From contig JAKNDB010000070.1 of the NCBI GenBank assembly GCA_024305405.1, forward strand, positions 938,001 through 1,002,000: a stretch of 64,000 bases of DNA, given 5' to 3'. The stretch comes from Dirofilaria immitis. Taxonomy: Eukaryota > Nematoda > Chromadorea > Rhabditida > Onchocercidae. The position numbers and the translations under genes were made by a program. Shown piece by piece: positions 41,301 to 52,148 of this stretch. Under the pieces are notes generated by a model, which made no database searches, was not told the DNA's origin, and saw only the letters and a program-made list of their open reading frames with translations. Each line of letters starts with the position of its first letter. Position 1 is the stretch's first letter.

Positions 41301-43870
41301 ATTTTTTCCATTGAAGTTTCAAAATTCGACAAAATCGGTATTATTTGCGGATTGGGCATCAGGTGTAAGCAGTACATTGGATTCTGAAATTGTCAACAAA
41401 CATATTACCGCAATGGTAGAAGCTGTCTTTAAAAATTATGATCATAATAAAGATGGTTCTATTTCTCAAAGTGAATTTCAACAAATTTCAACCAATTTTC
41501 CATTCATTGCTCCTTTTGGAAGTATCGATACTGACAAGTAATATTTTTATTTCATATATATTTGTTTATTATTGGTTTTCTTGCAAGAAAATTTGAAGTT
41601 GGAAGATAAAAAGAAGAAGAAGAAGAAGAAGAAGAAGAGTAAAGGAATGAAAGGAAAGCGGTTGTTTTGAATAATCTTAAAGCAATTTAGTAAAAGTTTC
41701 TTTCCAACGAATCAATTTATTGATGGAAATTAAATTTGAATTTTCATTATTAAACTAATCTCAACATACGTATTTCATTGTTACTATACAGAATGGTAAA
41801 ATTATAATTCTGAAACTCAGAAAAGTTCTTGAAAGTATGCCCAATAGGAGATATGATGTACTAATAAGAGCAATTTTCGATATTTTATGAATATTGCAGT
41901 CTTGTGGTGACTTTAAAAGTTTAATCCTAACATTGTACAATTAGCATACTGAAATATGGATAGGAAATTAGTAATTCATATATCACAAAATACGAAGTAA
42001 CTCAAAATATTCTCCTTCCTTAAAAAAAAAGAGAAAAAGAAATAGCTTAAATGAGCTATAAAATAAACAAATATTAGATTAGATACACGAATTCATGCTG
42101 AATCAAATTCATTTTCAGGATTATTTAAGGTTATCCTTAAAATTTCAAAAACATCAAAAGAATTCTTTAATTAATTGTTTATTTAGTAAATTAATTAGAG
42201 AGCATTGCAGAGATGGAGTTATTAGCAAATCTGAAATGAACGCTTATTTTGTCAAAATTTGCAAACAATCGATAGACTTTCGTCGGGAATTTCAACATAA
42301 TTTCCATGAAACAACTTTCTTAGCACCTGTAATATGTGCCCATTGTGACAAATTAGTAAGTTATGTTTTAAAAAAAAAAATCCATTGTTTGATCGATATT
42401 AGAATTCATGAATATTAAATGTAATCTGCAAGTTACACAAATCCTTTCTTTGCTTTTTAAATAATAATTTCAAAGGACTGTCGCTGCAAGATAATATATC
42501 AGAAGTACTTATCTTAAGATAACTATAAGATAAATACTTATCCTTTTCCAAGAATATTTCGTCCATTTTATTTTCATCGATTTGATCGTAAATCAATTTG
42601 TCGTAATCAAACTTTTGCAAGAATTTGAAATAACATTTCTTTCAGTTCTTTTATATTATCCTAAGCTTCTTGCAGTTATGGGGTATAATTCGACAAGGCT
42701 TCAAATGTCACGACTGTGGACTTGCTGTACACCGAACTTGTAAAGGTAGTGTCGTCGTAGAATGTCGTCGAATTAATAATTTGAAAATTACAACAGCGGA
42801 ACCAACAAAAATAAGCAGGAAACTTTTACCTAGTATCAGGTATGTCCTAAATACTCAAATTTTCGACTTATAATTTCATCTAAAAACCAAAAAGCTTTAA
42901 AAAAAAATAAATATTGATTTACATTTGCTTATGCTTATGCACCCATCACCGAGACCTTACCAAACTTTTAGGTTGGACGGAGCGGTTAACAGCTGTTGCT
43001 ATGGGCTGTATTTGAGACGCTCCCGTGTATGTTCGACGTCAGTAGTGGCGTCGCAATTAGTAGAAGCAATTCATTAAATACTATCAGGATGGAAATAATC
43101 CTGATAGTATTTTCACATGTGTTAGCAAAAAAAAATCACTAAGTTGATGAGGTTATGACACATTTCTTCTCCCATCGTCTTCTTCTTTCGTCTTATTCCC
43201 TTATTTAAAATAAAAAAATTGTTTTGGATTTATTGATTTTTGTATGTGAAATATTCTTTTTTTTCTTTTTTGTTATTATAAATGGAAATATTTGCTTTCC
43301 TAGCAAAAAGTTTTTATTATTTTCAGATCAATTTCTCGATTACGACCAACTAGTAGCATATCAGGACATGATCCAACAGATGATACGACTACAGAATGTT
43401 TTGCATCCACAGCATGTAAAATGTTGTCACATTTACGATCTCATTCAAAAAGAATTATGCTTGTTCGGAAACTGACTGTTATTATCAGTGAGTTGTTTTG
43501 TAAATTGATGAAATTATCATTATCTCTTGTTTCGTAATTAAAGATTGACTAATTAATTGCGAAAACTATTTCACTATAATATTCTTAATTTGCATATTAT
43601 TTCGTTTCTATTTAATGAAAAAATCAACAGTTATAATCATTTTTCAAAAAGTGATGGAAGAAATGCTATCATAAAGGGATTATAGAAATTTGTCTTAGCA
43701 TTCGGCATGATTTTCTCGAATCAAAAGAGCTATTTTTGAGAGTACCAAATTCACCTGGATCGCCGAATGCTGATGTGGTACCATCTTTGGCATGCGAAGA
43801 AGTATTCGAAGATGAATTCTCATGCATATCATTTTCCGAAGTAAATGATCCCAATAATACTTTACGGTGA
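35316..43870 (+). CDS. rgef-1: RasGRP-type Ras guanine-nucleotide exchange factor (RGEF-1)
   Basis: Exons: 35316-35390, 35693-35802, 36886-37061, 37635-37776, 38117-38197, 38534-38626, 39072-39188, 39922-40022, 40606-40780, 41032-41109, 41317-41537, 42211-42355, 42676-42839, 43327-43487, about 43631-43870; roughly 690 residues. In order: RasGEF N-terminal module ([29 protein letters not shown]), the catalytic RasGEF domain ([68 protein letters not shown]), EF hand 1 ([14 protein letters not shown]), EF hand 2 ([12 protein letters not shown]), and a C1 zinc finger ([20 protein letters not shown], then [16 protein letters not shown]). The family activates Ras/Rap and is recruited by diacylglycerol through C1. 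The first exon could instead start at an acceptor at 35331, implying an upstream exon. The frame needs lost single bases restored in exons 1, 9 and 15. The last exon's start is uncertain. Confidence 0.9.
37987..38091 (+). pseudogene. Duplicated, decayed copy of rgef-1 exon 4
   Basis: The acceptor and first part of exon 4 (gatttcaggccttcgtat) recur 352 bp downstream. The copy reads [18 protein letters not shown] against [18 protein letters not shown] in the true exon, then loses similarity and runs to a stop, without the conserved QWNPEEIA segment or a clear donor. It is most likely a dead tandem duplicate; a poison or alternative exon is possible because the acceptor is intact. Confidence 0.6.
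41608..41638. repeat. (AAG)n microsatellite in an rgef-1 intron
   Basis: About nine uninterrupted AAG triplets lie between exons 11 and 12. Confidence 0.9.
42960..43111. other. GC-rich island with a 14-bp hairpin inside an rgef-1 intron
   Basis: The segment is CpG-containing and much less AT-rich than the intron around it. At its 3' end AATACTATCAGGAT (43077-43090) and ATCCTGATAGTATT (43098-43111) form a perfect 14-bp stem around a 7-base loop. It could be a non-coding RNA, a small inserted element or a conserved regulatory block. No coding frame fits with the flanking exon phases. Confidence 0.5.
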
Positions 43871-45156
43871 TAGTAAAAATATTATTACTTCTATTTCTTC
43901 AAATTTGCTAAATTATTGATCAAAATTATTGATTTCTACTGATTTTTTTAATCGTTTTGTTTATTCCTTGTAAAGATAATTTTTACGCAGCAAATGAAAG
44001 GAAAAAAAAGAAATAGTCGTTTTCTGAATTATAACTCAAAAGAAAAAAACATCTATTGCTTTCTATCAGAGTAAGAGTAACCTTCAATAAGCCAAGTAAT
44101 TTAATAAATTATCAAATTTCAATAAATCATATTAAAATTCAATGCTACCGAGAGATATTACAATTTCATCAATTAAATCAGTATGTTTCTTCGTAAAGTT
44201 TATTATTGTGCATTGTTTATTGATTCTTTCATTCAGAAGGATAGTTGTTTATAGTTTTTCTTGATCTGCAAATAGAATTCCAAACTCTTTCTTTGATAAT
44301 GATTAATTAGGAGGTTTTGTTTACTAATTTAAAATGGAATCATAATAATATCAAATCTATAATTACAGTCTAATATGTGAATAATAATGCATATTGTATT
44401 ATTACGGGTATATTTCTAATTATCCTTTTATTCCATAGTAATTTTTTTCGCTTTCAATCATTATTTTTGGTAAAAGCTTTTAAAAATTGCGCTCCATAAG
44501 ACTATCAATAGTTTGTGTAACGTATTGTTTGCGGTATTTGATAATATCACGAAATTCTAAGATTCCGATATATAGTGGGTAATAGATAAGAACTATTAGC
44601 TTAAATTTTTTTCCGATATTTGTTAATTCGATATATCACGTGATGATATTAAGCAAAAGGATATGATATGGAAGAAAAAAATTATCTTGGCCAAATTATA
44701 ATTCACTCTGATTACCAATTTTTGCCCTAATCAAATGCAACCCAAACAATTATGCCTATTAATTTTTTTCTAAATTAATTTATTCTTCCTTATGCAGAAT
44801 GAGCGAAAAAAAAGTAATACATTCAAAGAAAGTATTTGTATTAATAATGTATGCTTTTATTCAAATATATTTTTATTGTTATGGATTATATTTTTATGCG
44901 AATTTGTGCAATTCATCTATTCCCTATCTAAATTAGGTAATTAATTAATAAAAAAAATATTGGTTTCTCTATCAAGGATGGCAAATCATTTTATGATAGA
45001 AAAAAGAAATTAGAAACAAAAAGTTTAAGCAACGAGATTAGCTTTTTCAAGACTCATCAGGTGATATTATATGTAGGATCATGTAGAACTTCGATGGAAT
45101 TAGTAAAGATTGAAATATAAGGTTTGATATTGTTGTTGGTAATGGTCCATTCATAA

Positions 45157-45203
<47 letters not shown>

Positions 45204-45622
45204 TGAAGGGGAAAAGACAGAAAGTGAGGAGATTTGACCAGTGGTATGCAAGATTTGGTCAATTATCCAGCTAAAATAGACGGTTTTCGGGAGAAGGGGA
45301 ATATGCAATAAATAGTACCTGTTATAGATTTAATGGACATTATTGAAAGAAAATTTGTTTCGATTTTACCATTCATCTTCTTCAATTATTTCGTCTTTGC
45401 TCGATCCGAAATTTGCTATCGATTTGTAACGAATTCATTATCATGGTTAGATGGATGTTAAATTTATTTCAAACGAATATATTGACATTGTAAATATCAA
45501 ACGAATCGAAAAAAATTTTTTTAATTCACCTAAGACTGCAATAGGGACATTTCCTATTAATCTAAGTCGACGATCAACTAATCGATATGTATTGAAATTG
45601 ATGAAAGATCAGATAAAATACG
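43871..45622. other. AT-rich sequence downstream of rgef-1
   Basis: No supported gene. A TA microsatellite occupies about 45157-45200, and the minus frames crossing it encode only Tyr-Ile repeats. The open frame at 45451-45636 plus, directly before the valS remnant, may belong to the same foreign insert but matches nothing I recognise. Confidence 0.4.
45157..45200. repeat. (TA)n microsatellite
   Basis: An uninterrupted alternating TA tract of about 44 bases. Confidence 0.95.
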
Positions 45623-46010
45623 ATGTTCTCAAGTGATTATTCACTAATGCTTGATACTTATGGGGCTGATATAGTGCGTTATTGGGCAGCAAATTCAAGG
45701 TTTGAAGCTGATACAGCTTACTCCGAGAATATACTTAAAGTCGGCAAGCGACTTATTACAAAACTTTGGAATGCTAGCAAATTTGTTTCCATATTCATAG
45801 AGAAATATCAAGTTATGAGTATAAATTCTATCAATGAAATGATGGACAAGTAGATGTTGTCTAAGCTATATAAAGTTATAGAAAAGGCAACAAGTAATCT
45901 ATTACAGTTTAAGTACTGCGAAGCTTTAAATGTAGTAAAGGAATTTTTCTGGAGAATTTTTGTAACAACTACTTGAAGTTGACTACATTATTCTCAATGG
46001 TTACTCACTT
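45623..46010 (+). pseudogene. valS: Decayed Wolbachia-type valyl-tRNA synthetase fragment (nuwt)
   Basis: Translation gives [18 protein letters not shown], then the segment around [17 protein letters not shown], then after a stop at 45851-45853 SKLYKVIEKATSNLLQF and EALNVVKEFFW, and after a frameshift NNYLKL. This is the class I catalytic-core end and the start of the anticodon-binding part of ValRS, in the archaeal-like form found in Rickettsiales. The KMSKS region is missing: the reading begins just where it should follow. Stops and a frameshift show it is not functional. Only about 130 codons of a gene of over 800 remain. Filarial genomes commonly carry such Wolbachia-derived nuclear inserts; a bacterial contaminant is unlikely because the copy is broken and lies between nematode sequences. 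Confidence 0.8.
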
Positions 46011-46674
46011 GATCTCTCAAGTGATTCAGTATTTCGTTTATGCTTTTAGCTGGCAATTTAAATAAGAAAAACATAGCTTAACTATAAAATTATATCTGCG
46101 TTTATTAAATATAGTCAGCGAAAACTTGGAAAATTTCATCTCAGCTTATGCAAACTTTTTACTCAATCAACCCAAATATTTATTTTGTTGCAATTAAAAA
46201 AATGTCAAAAGAGCAAATTTTGTTTTCGAAAAGTTTTTGTAGCATCAAAAAAACCCATTACGATTAATTTTCAACATGATCAGGTTTATTATTTGGCTTT
46301 ATTTAAGTTTATAATTTCTCCTTTTACATAATGTCTCTGAAATATTTTATTGATAATGCTTATTGTAATCAATTATATTAGTATTGCAATGATTGAATAT
46401 ATGAAATTTTGTTATATTTCTGATCATGTGTCACTATTAAATGAACATAACATTTTATTTATTTATAATGTCACATTTTTGTTTACTCCTGTTTTGTTTG
46501 ATAACCGTCCAATGTTTGAGATGAAATTTGCACTTTTTAGTAAATTTAATTGTTCTTATGTCTTATTCACAGCAATCATAAATTCCATTCAATCCATTAA
46601 CAACTCTAATTTATTATTATTTCCTTTGTTAATTTCGGTCATATTTTATTATCCATTGTATAACTTGATTTCAG
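46011..46674. other. Sequence between the valS remnant and the palindrome
   Basis: There may be further eroded bacterial sequence up to about 46,110. The 118-codon plus frame at 46350-46706 is rich in Ile, Phe and Asn and runs across the palindrome boundary; I treat it as chance. Confidence 0.35.
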
Positions 46675-46897
46675 GCATGACAGTACGCACTATTTGTCCA
46701 ACTTGAAGTTTTGCGAACTGTCATGGTGAATATTAAATGTCATAATAAGGAAAAATTAACGTTTATAAAATGCGACGATTTATTATTAATAATAAAATGA
46801 ATGATGGGAAAAGAAAGGGAAAAGAGAAGGGAAGAAGCAAAATAAGCAATGCTAAAAAAATATCGTTTACGGAAATAAATATATCAGGTTATTATTT

Positions 46898-48241
46898 TTA
46901 TCCAACCAAACTGCACATAAGTTTTCCGGCCATCTTTGCTGGCGACGGTATTAGTCGTTTTGTTCGCTTATTTTTTGATCTTTCGGCATTTTCTAGCTCA
47001 AATAATCTGAAATGAAGGATTTTTAAAATCAATAAAGCAATGAAGATATGAATCCAACTTTTTGTTTCTTTTTTCTTGGAATGCTAAATCTACTTATCGT
47101 TTTTTTTTTTTTTTAATTTGATTTCTTAATCTTTTCATGTAGTAAATGAATAGCACAGAAAAATTATAAAAACTGTTAGCTTCTTGAGACTTCAAACCTA
47201 TCAGATTTCATATCTACTTTCATCACATACTTGTCATTCGCTTGATCCGCATATGAGTTTAAATTTGATCTTAATGAATTCGAATTCGGATTCACTGAAA
47301 AGCATAGTACCACAATGTAGTTAATCATAATAAGCTGATAATTTGACTTAAGTTCACTTTAATGATGTGACTCTAAGCTGCAAATATTGAAATCTGAGCC
47401 TTTAATTTCTGTTCAGTTAACATTATTTTATATGTATATATATATTCATCTTTAACAAAATACATAAACTTCCAAATGAATTGAATTTAACAAATTTCGA
47501 ATGATATGAAAATAGAATCATTGTCTTTTCAATATTTTAATATTACTTTATATCTAATTAAATTAGCTAGCATAGATTATTAAATCATTCTTATATATTT
47601 TTAATTTATATGGATACTTAGTATTGCTTATACAAGCATATATAAATAATATTAGTGGGCAAAATTTTTGAAATTCTTAAAGTGTTCGAGAATTTGAAAT
47701 TATTGAATTCAAAAACATTCATTGGCAAGAAAATATTAGCGAAAGAGCGAAAAACGAAAAAGCAAAAAAGAAAGACATATCTCCGATGCAAATGTAGCAT
47801 ATTTCTCAGATGTTTCATTAATATTGGAGGCTTAATCCCCAGCCCCAACCTACTCAGTTTCTCTTTGTTAATTTCATTGAAAATTACAAGATGCATGCTT
47901 GCTTCTATTTTATGCTTTTTATATTTCTTCCAATATTTTAAGTAATGAATGATGAAAAATATGTAAATAATATATTTCTGTAAACTTCGAAATAATATCA
48001 AACGCCAATCATTAAAGTTTATCGAATATTTTCTTTTTTTTTAAAAATTACAGGCTGACGATTTTTAAAGAATATTTTGAGTAACCAATTTTTTGGAGTT
48101 TGAAAATATTCATTCTCAGTCAGTCATTGAATTAGAAAACTTACTGAATTCGTAGGAAACATCATTGGAAACTGCTTCTTGGGCTGAAAATTGTTTCTGG
48201 AATATTGTGACTAGTAGAATGCCGAATACTATCAGATTCAT
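46898..48241 (-). CDS. Small secreted basic-peptide precursor, left-arm copy (89 aa)
   Basis: Three exons join in perfect phase: 48241-48145 (97 bp, donor GTAAGT), 47294-47231 (64 bp, acceptor gcttttcag, donor GTATGT), 47006-46898 (109 bp, acceptor catttcag, TAA at 46900-46898). That is 270 bp, or 90 codons with the stop. Exon 1 encodes a signal peptide (MNLIVFGILLVTIF, small residues to FSAQEA). Exon 2 is polar (MNPNSNSLRSNLN, YADQAND). Exon 3 reads LFELENAERSKNKRTKR followed by LIPSPAKMAGKLMCSLVG and the stop. A tribasic-type KRTKR site and a C-terminal Gly next to the stop are the usual layout of peptide hormones (cleavage, then amidation) and of some cationic host-defence peptides. I do not recognise the family. 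This copy has five more codons in exon 3 than the right-arm copy. Confidence 0.6.
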
Positions 48242-48481
48242 CGTTAGCAGAAATTTCTGTATGACTAAAACGATCGAGTAATGGGATAAAGAAGTTCAAC
48301 GACTGAAGAAAAAGAACTGATGATTTAGAAGAATATTTCGAATATTCTCTGAAAATGATTGAAATCATTGAGCTTATCAATTTATATAACTTTTAATTGC
48401 AAATTATTTATAATGGCGTCCATAAATACTTCTTCAAAGAATGGATAATTTTTGAATTAAATTGATTAATGAAAAAAGTTC

Positions 48482-48580
48482 TCATTTAAATTTAGTACTA
48501 TCAACTTCCCCACGAAATGCTATCAACACTTTAGCATCGTCCAATTTAGCATATTTCTCAATGTTGGCATAAATCCACAG
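48482..48580 (-). CDS. Unrecognised exon, left-arm copy
   Basis: A coding-like exon after an acceptor (ttctattcag) ends in TGA. It reads LWIYANIEKYAKLDDAK then VLIAFRGEVDSTKFK. Its partner in the right arm is 61959-62057. A shorter relative (GAAATATGCTA with similar flanks) lies within the intron of the peptide gene at about 47,800-47,850, reading SEKYATF. No upstream exon could be joined with confidence. Confidence 0.4.
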   Translation of the reverse strand: MWIYANIEKYAKLDDAKVLIAFRGEVDSTKFK

Positions 48581-49684
48581 CTGAATAGAATTAAATGACA
48601 GGCAATATTTTGAAAGACAAAATTTTTCAAAGAAATTTTACATTCCTTTAAGAGCGTGCATGCGTTTCGCTAAAAGATACAGTATATAGAGATATGAAAT
48701 TTTTTTTGAGAAATATAATATAACATTTCAAATATATGTTTATTATGAAACTGCGCAATTATATTTGTGACTGATACTGTCGTACATGAAATGAAAACTA
48801 AGAAATAAGAAACTGAAGAATGGGAAAGGATGTCGAAATACTTGCCTGAATTACAATTCAATTTTTATCAAAAATTCTGAATTTTATAGCCTATTCAAAT
48901 TAGACCATAAAACGGGAAGGAAAATGTAGCTCTTTCTTAACATTATATTAGATAGCTGACATTTGTTAGCCAAAAATTCATGAGCCTGTAGCCTTCATGT
49001 TTCTAAATTTGGATGCTTCAAAGTTGAGGCATTGGAGAGCATCATATTTATTTTGCTTTCAAGTATTGAAAGAAGAAAAAAGAAAGCAATATTTAATATT
49101 TTTGGAAAATTTAAATTTGAGACCTTCATCATAAGGAACCTTTCATCATAAGGAACCTTTCATCATAAGCATCAAGAATAACCAATTTTCAATTTATAAA
49201 TAAACCAAAATAATATTTTCTCGGAAATATAAAATTTCTTATCGCTGTTCTGAAAAATATTTGTCTGAAAACAAACCAGAGAGATATCTTTGAAATGCAA
49301 AATCATTGAAAGAATTTATAATATATAAAAGCTTTATCCGATTCAAAGCGTTTATTGCCTTATTAATTCACATATCTTTTGGATTTAAACTTACCTTTAT
49401 AAAAATTTCAAACAAAGAATATAGAATTTCGTTAGGTATTTGTAGGGATCCATTGGTATTGAGTGATTAATTATATGATAAAAAGCATGTAATTGTTTAA
49501 TAAGAACCGAAAAAAACTTCCAAGAGCTGTGCGGAATTTGAAAAAACATTCAAGCAGTATCAAAATTATTAAATATATAATGAAGAGAATTTGATATTCT
49601 GAGGATAGAAAAATATGAATAATCTAATAAAATGATGGGTCAGTAGTATTCAAAAGTGTATGAGAAAAATTCGTATGTTTTCAG

Positions 49685-50216
49685 TTTTAGTATTTGACAG
49701 TGATGAAACCAAATTAAATGCATTATGGTAAGGAAAAAATTGAAAGAGTTTTCGGAAATAGCAAGAAATATTATCAGCATTAATTAATGATTTATTGATT
49801 TGAATCGGGGAGTATCATAGTTTTTTAGATTAATAGTTGCTTTTATTCATTCAATTGTTCTTCGAAATTCACTCAATATTAAAAATTGTAAAAGTCAAAC
49901 TACTTTTGTCAACTACTGCCTTTTGATATTTCAATTTTTTAAACTATTAATTTGGCCTTAACTCCGCAGTGACATCCCTTGTGTCGAAGCAGAACAATGC
50001 ATATTATTTGGAAACTTTAGAAAAATTAAAATGTATCCGCTAATGTCAATCAGGCATTTAAAACTATTCATCTATCAAGTATATGATAGATTTGAAGAAA
50101 GATGATTTGCTTACACTGCAGAGTCATTTAAGCCCATATGTAACCATGGAATTGTATTACATAAAGAAGTAAATTATATAGATAATGATAAAGTTTTACT
50201 TCGTGATGAAGTTTAA
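49685..50216 (+). pseudogene. Unrecognised decayed two-exon gene piece, left-arm copy
   Basis: An exon at 49685-49727 (VLVFDSDETKLNAL, acceptor ttttcag, donor GTAAGG) joins in phase to one starting at 49970 (acceptor actccgcag; CDIPCVEAEQCILFGNFRKI, then PLMSIRHLKLFIYQVYDRF). The frame meets a TGA near 50103 and continues coding-like to 50216 (FAYTAESFKPICNHGIVLHK). Base composition is protein-like, but I cannot name the family. The in-frame stop makes it a probable pseudogene. The mirror copy is at about 60,325-60,857. Confidence 0.4.
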
Positions 50217-51221
50217 CTGTAGCAAGTTTAGAAGAAATTTTTTCATCGTGTCATATAAAATGGTTATATCAATCAGTTGAAGTTTGAAATTGTGTAAGCT
50301 AATAATGTTTTAATCAGTTATAAGGAATATTCGAAGCTTTTTCTAATCATTGGACCAGTTATATCACCGTCTGCCTTCTAACGATGAATCTGATAATTCT
50401 ATTCTCGCATAATTGTTGATCCAATATTGTTTCTTAATTTAATTTAGAAAAATATTTATTTATTTAGAAGTTTTTTAATAAATATATATTATTATCATTC
50501 TACTATTTTATCACTGCAATTTAATGTTTATTGACTTAATCAAGTTTTTCGCAAATTGTAATATTTTATTATAAATTTTACTTCTACAGTAATCCAAAAT
50601 ATGCAAATTTTTCACCGCTAAAAGTAACGGTTTTTCATCGGGAATCAAGAAAAATTAAATATATCACTTTAAAGTTATTTCTGGAATTGAAATTTTGCTG
50701 ATCTGATTTCCTCATTATCAATAATCATATAGCAATTATCACAGCATTCTAAAAATAAAGAATAATGCAATACTTTGAGTTACAAATGATTTTGAATATT
50801 TATTATAAATATTTCTGCATATTGAATAACTGTAATAATTCACCGATGATTTCACATTATTCTGTAATAAAGGATTAAGTCAAAATTCATTTCTAACAGA
50901 TATTTATAATTCTATGATTTTTTGATTCTACTGACAATAAATTTAGAGAGAAATAAAGCTAAAATTATTAGCCAAAAGGGTTTGAATTTTTGAGATCATA
51001 AATCACACGATTTATAAGACTTCATAAAAACAGTTCATTCCTCAGTTGCAATAGTTGTTATGTTGCTGGACTGGTTAGTTGTTTTTAAAAATTTGTGATT
51101 ATATATTTTGAAGAATATTTATATGAATTTCATATTAAATTTCTGTCGTTCACGCAGCTATTGTTTACTGGCAGAAATTATCCGCAAATCAGATCAGATC
51201 AGCAAACCAGATCAGATCAGC

Positions 51222-52148
51222 ATGTTATTTTTCTATTATGTTGCAATCATTACCTTGCCGTCATATATCGTACAAGCACCAGTAAGTAAAGAAGTCACTG
51301 TTTTCAGTATAGAAACTAAATATCCATGTTTAGAAATATTTTTAGTTAAGATTGGATTTTTTTCTACAGAAAAAAAATGGGAATATTTTTACCCTTTTCA
51401 AACCACTATTATATCTAAATTGTTTCTAAATTATATTAGTAATTAAATATTCATGAAATGTCATTGATAGAAGATTCCATACTGATATCTGTGAATTCTA
51501 TTTATTAAGAACGTCTGTAAAAGTTGCAGGAAAAATAATCATCAAATTATATAGTATAAATCATATCTCAATGTTATAAGTATTAAATAAAAACAATCAA
51601 TTATTTCAAGCAAATAACATATGTGGTAAGCAACTACAATACTCATTCGATCTGCACGCTCATAATAGGACAAATGCAAACAAAGAATTCGTATGTAATG
51701 CATGCGGGAAGAAATATACTCGTAAAAGTGACCTTACAGTCATATAAACCTAATTCGCATATCGGTACATTCTGAAAGATCACATTTTCACACATATAGG
51801 CAAAAACGAATTCATATGCAGTATATGCGGTGAAATATGAATATCTGCGAAGTTTAAAAGCACATATACTGATAAAGCATAGGGACGAAAAACAATTCAA
51901 ATGCAATATATGCGATAGGAAATACGAATATCTGCAAAGCCTGCGAGCTCATATAAGAATAATGCATGCGGACAAAAATAAACTCAAATGTGGATGATGA
52001 GTGCAACAAAATATTCAATCGAAATTTTAATTTGAAGCAACACAAGAAGATGAAGCATAGAATTCTACCGAAAGCATCTACAATGAATTTCTTGATGCCG
52101 ATAATAAACGATGATATCTTTGCCACGGATATTTTAATAAAAAAATAA
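51222..52148 (+). pseudogene. Broken copy of the secreted C2H2 zinc-finger gene, left arm
   Basis: The signal-peptide exon is intact (51222-51281, MLFFYYVAIITLPSYI, donor GTAAGT). In the second exon the acceptor is lost, the second finger has lost its CxxC half, and stops and frameshifts follow (for example TAA at 51744-51755 and TGA in the third finger). The tail (LPKASTMNFLMPIINDDIF) is preserved. Just upstream there is an 18-bp insertion relative to the intact copy, a repeat of agatcagatcagc. Confidence 0.8.

Noticed and set aside
45451..45636. Upstream 61-codon frame as part of the valS insert
   Set aside because: I could not match it to ValRS or any other bacterial protein; it is left unassigned.
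46350..46706. 118-codon plus-strand open frame, apparently membrane-like
   Set aside because: Rich in Ile, Phe and Asn as expected from AT-rich DNA, crosses the palindrome boundary, and is not preserved on the mirror side.
47618..48001. 127-codon minus-strand open frame in the left arm
   Set aside because: It lies inside the intron between exons 1 and 2 of the peptide precursor, and the mirror copy at 62539 is interrupted. Partial similarity to the exon at 61959 explains its coding look.
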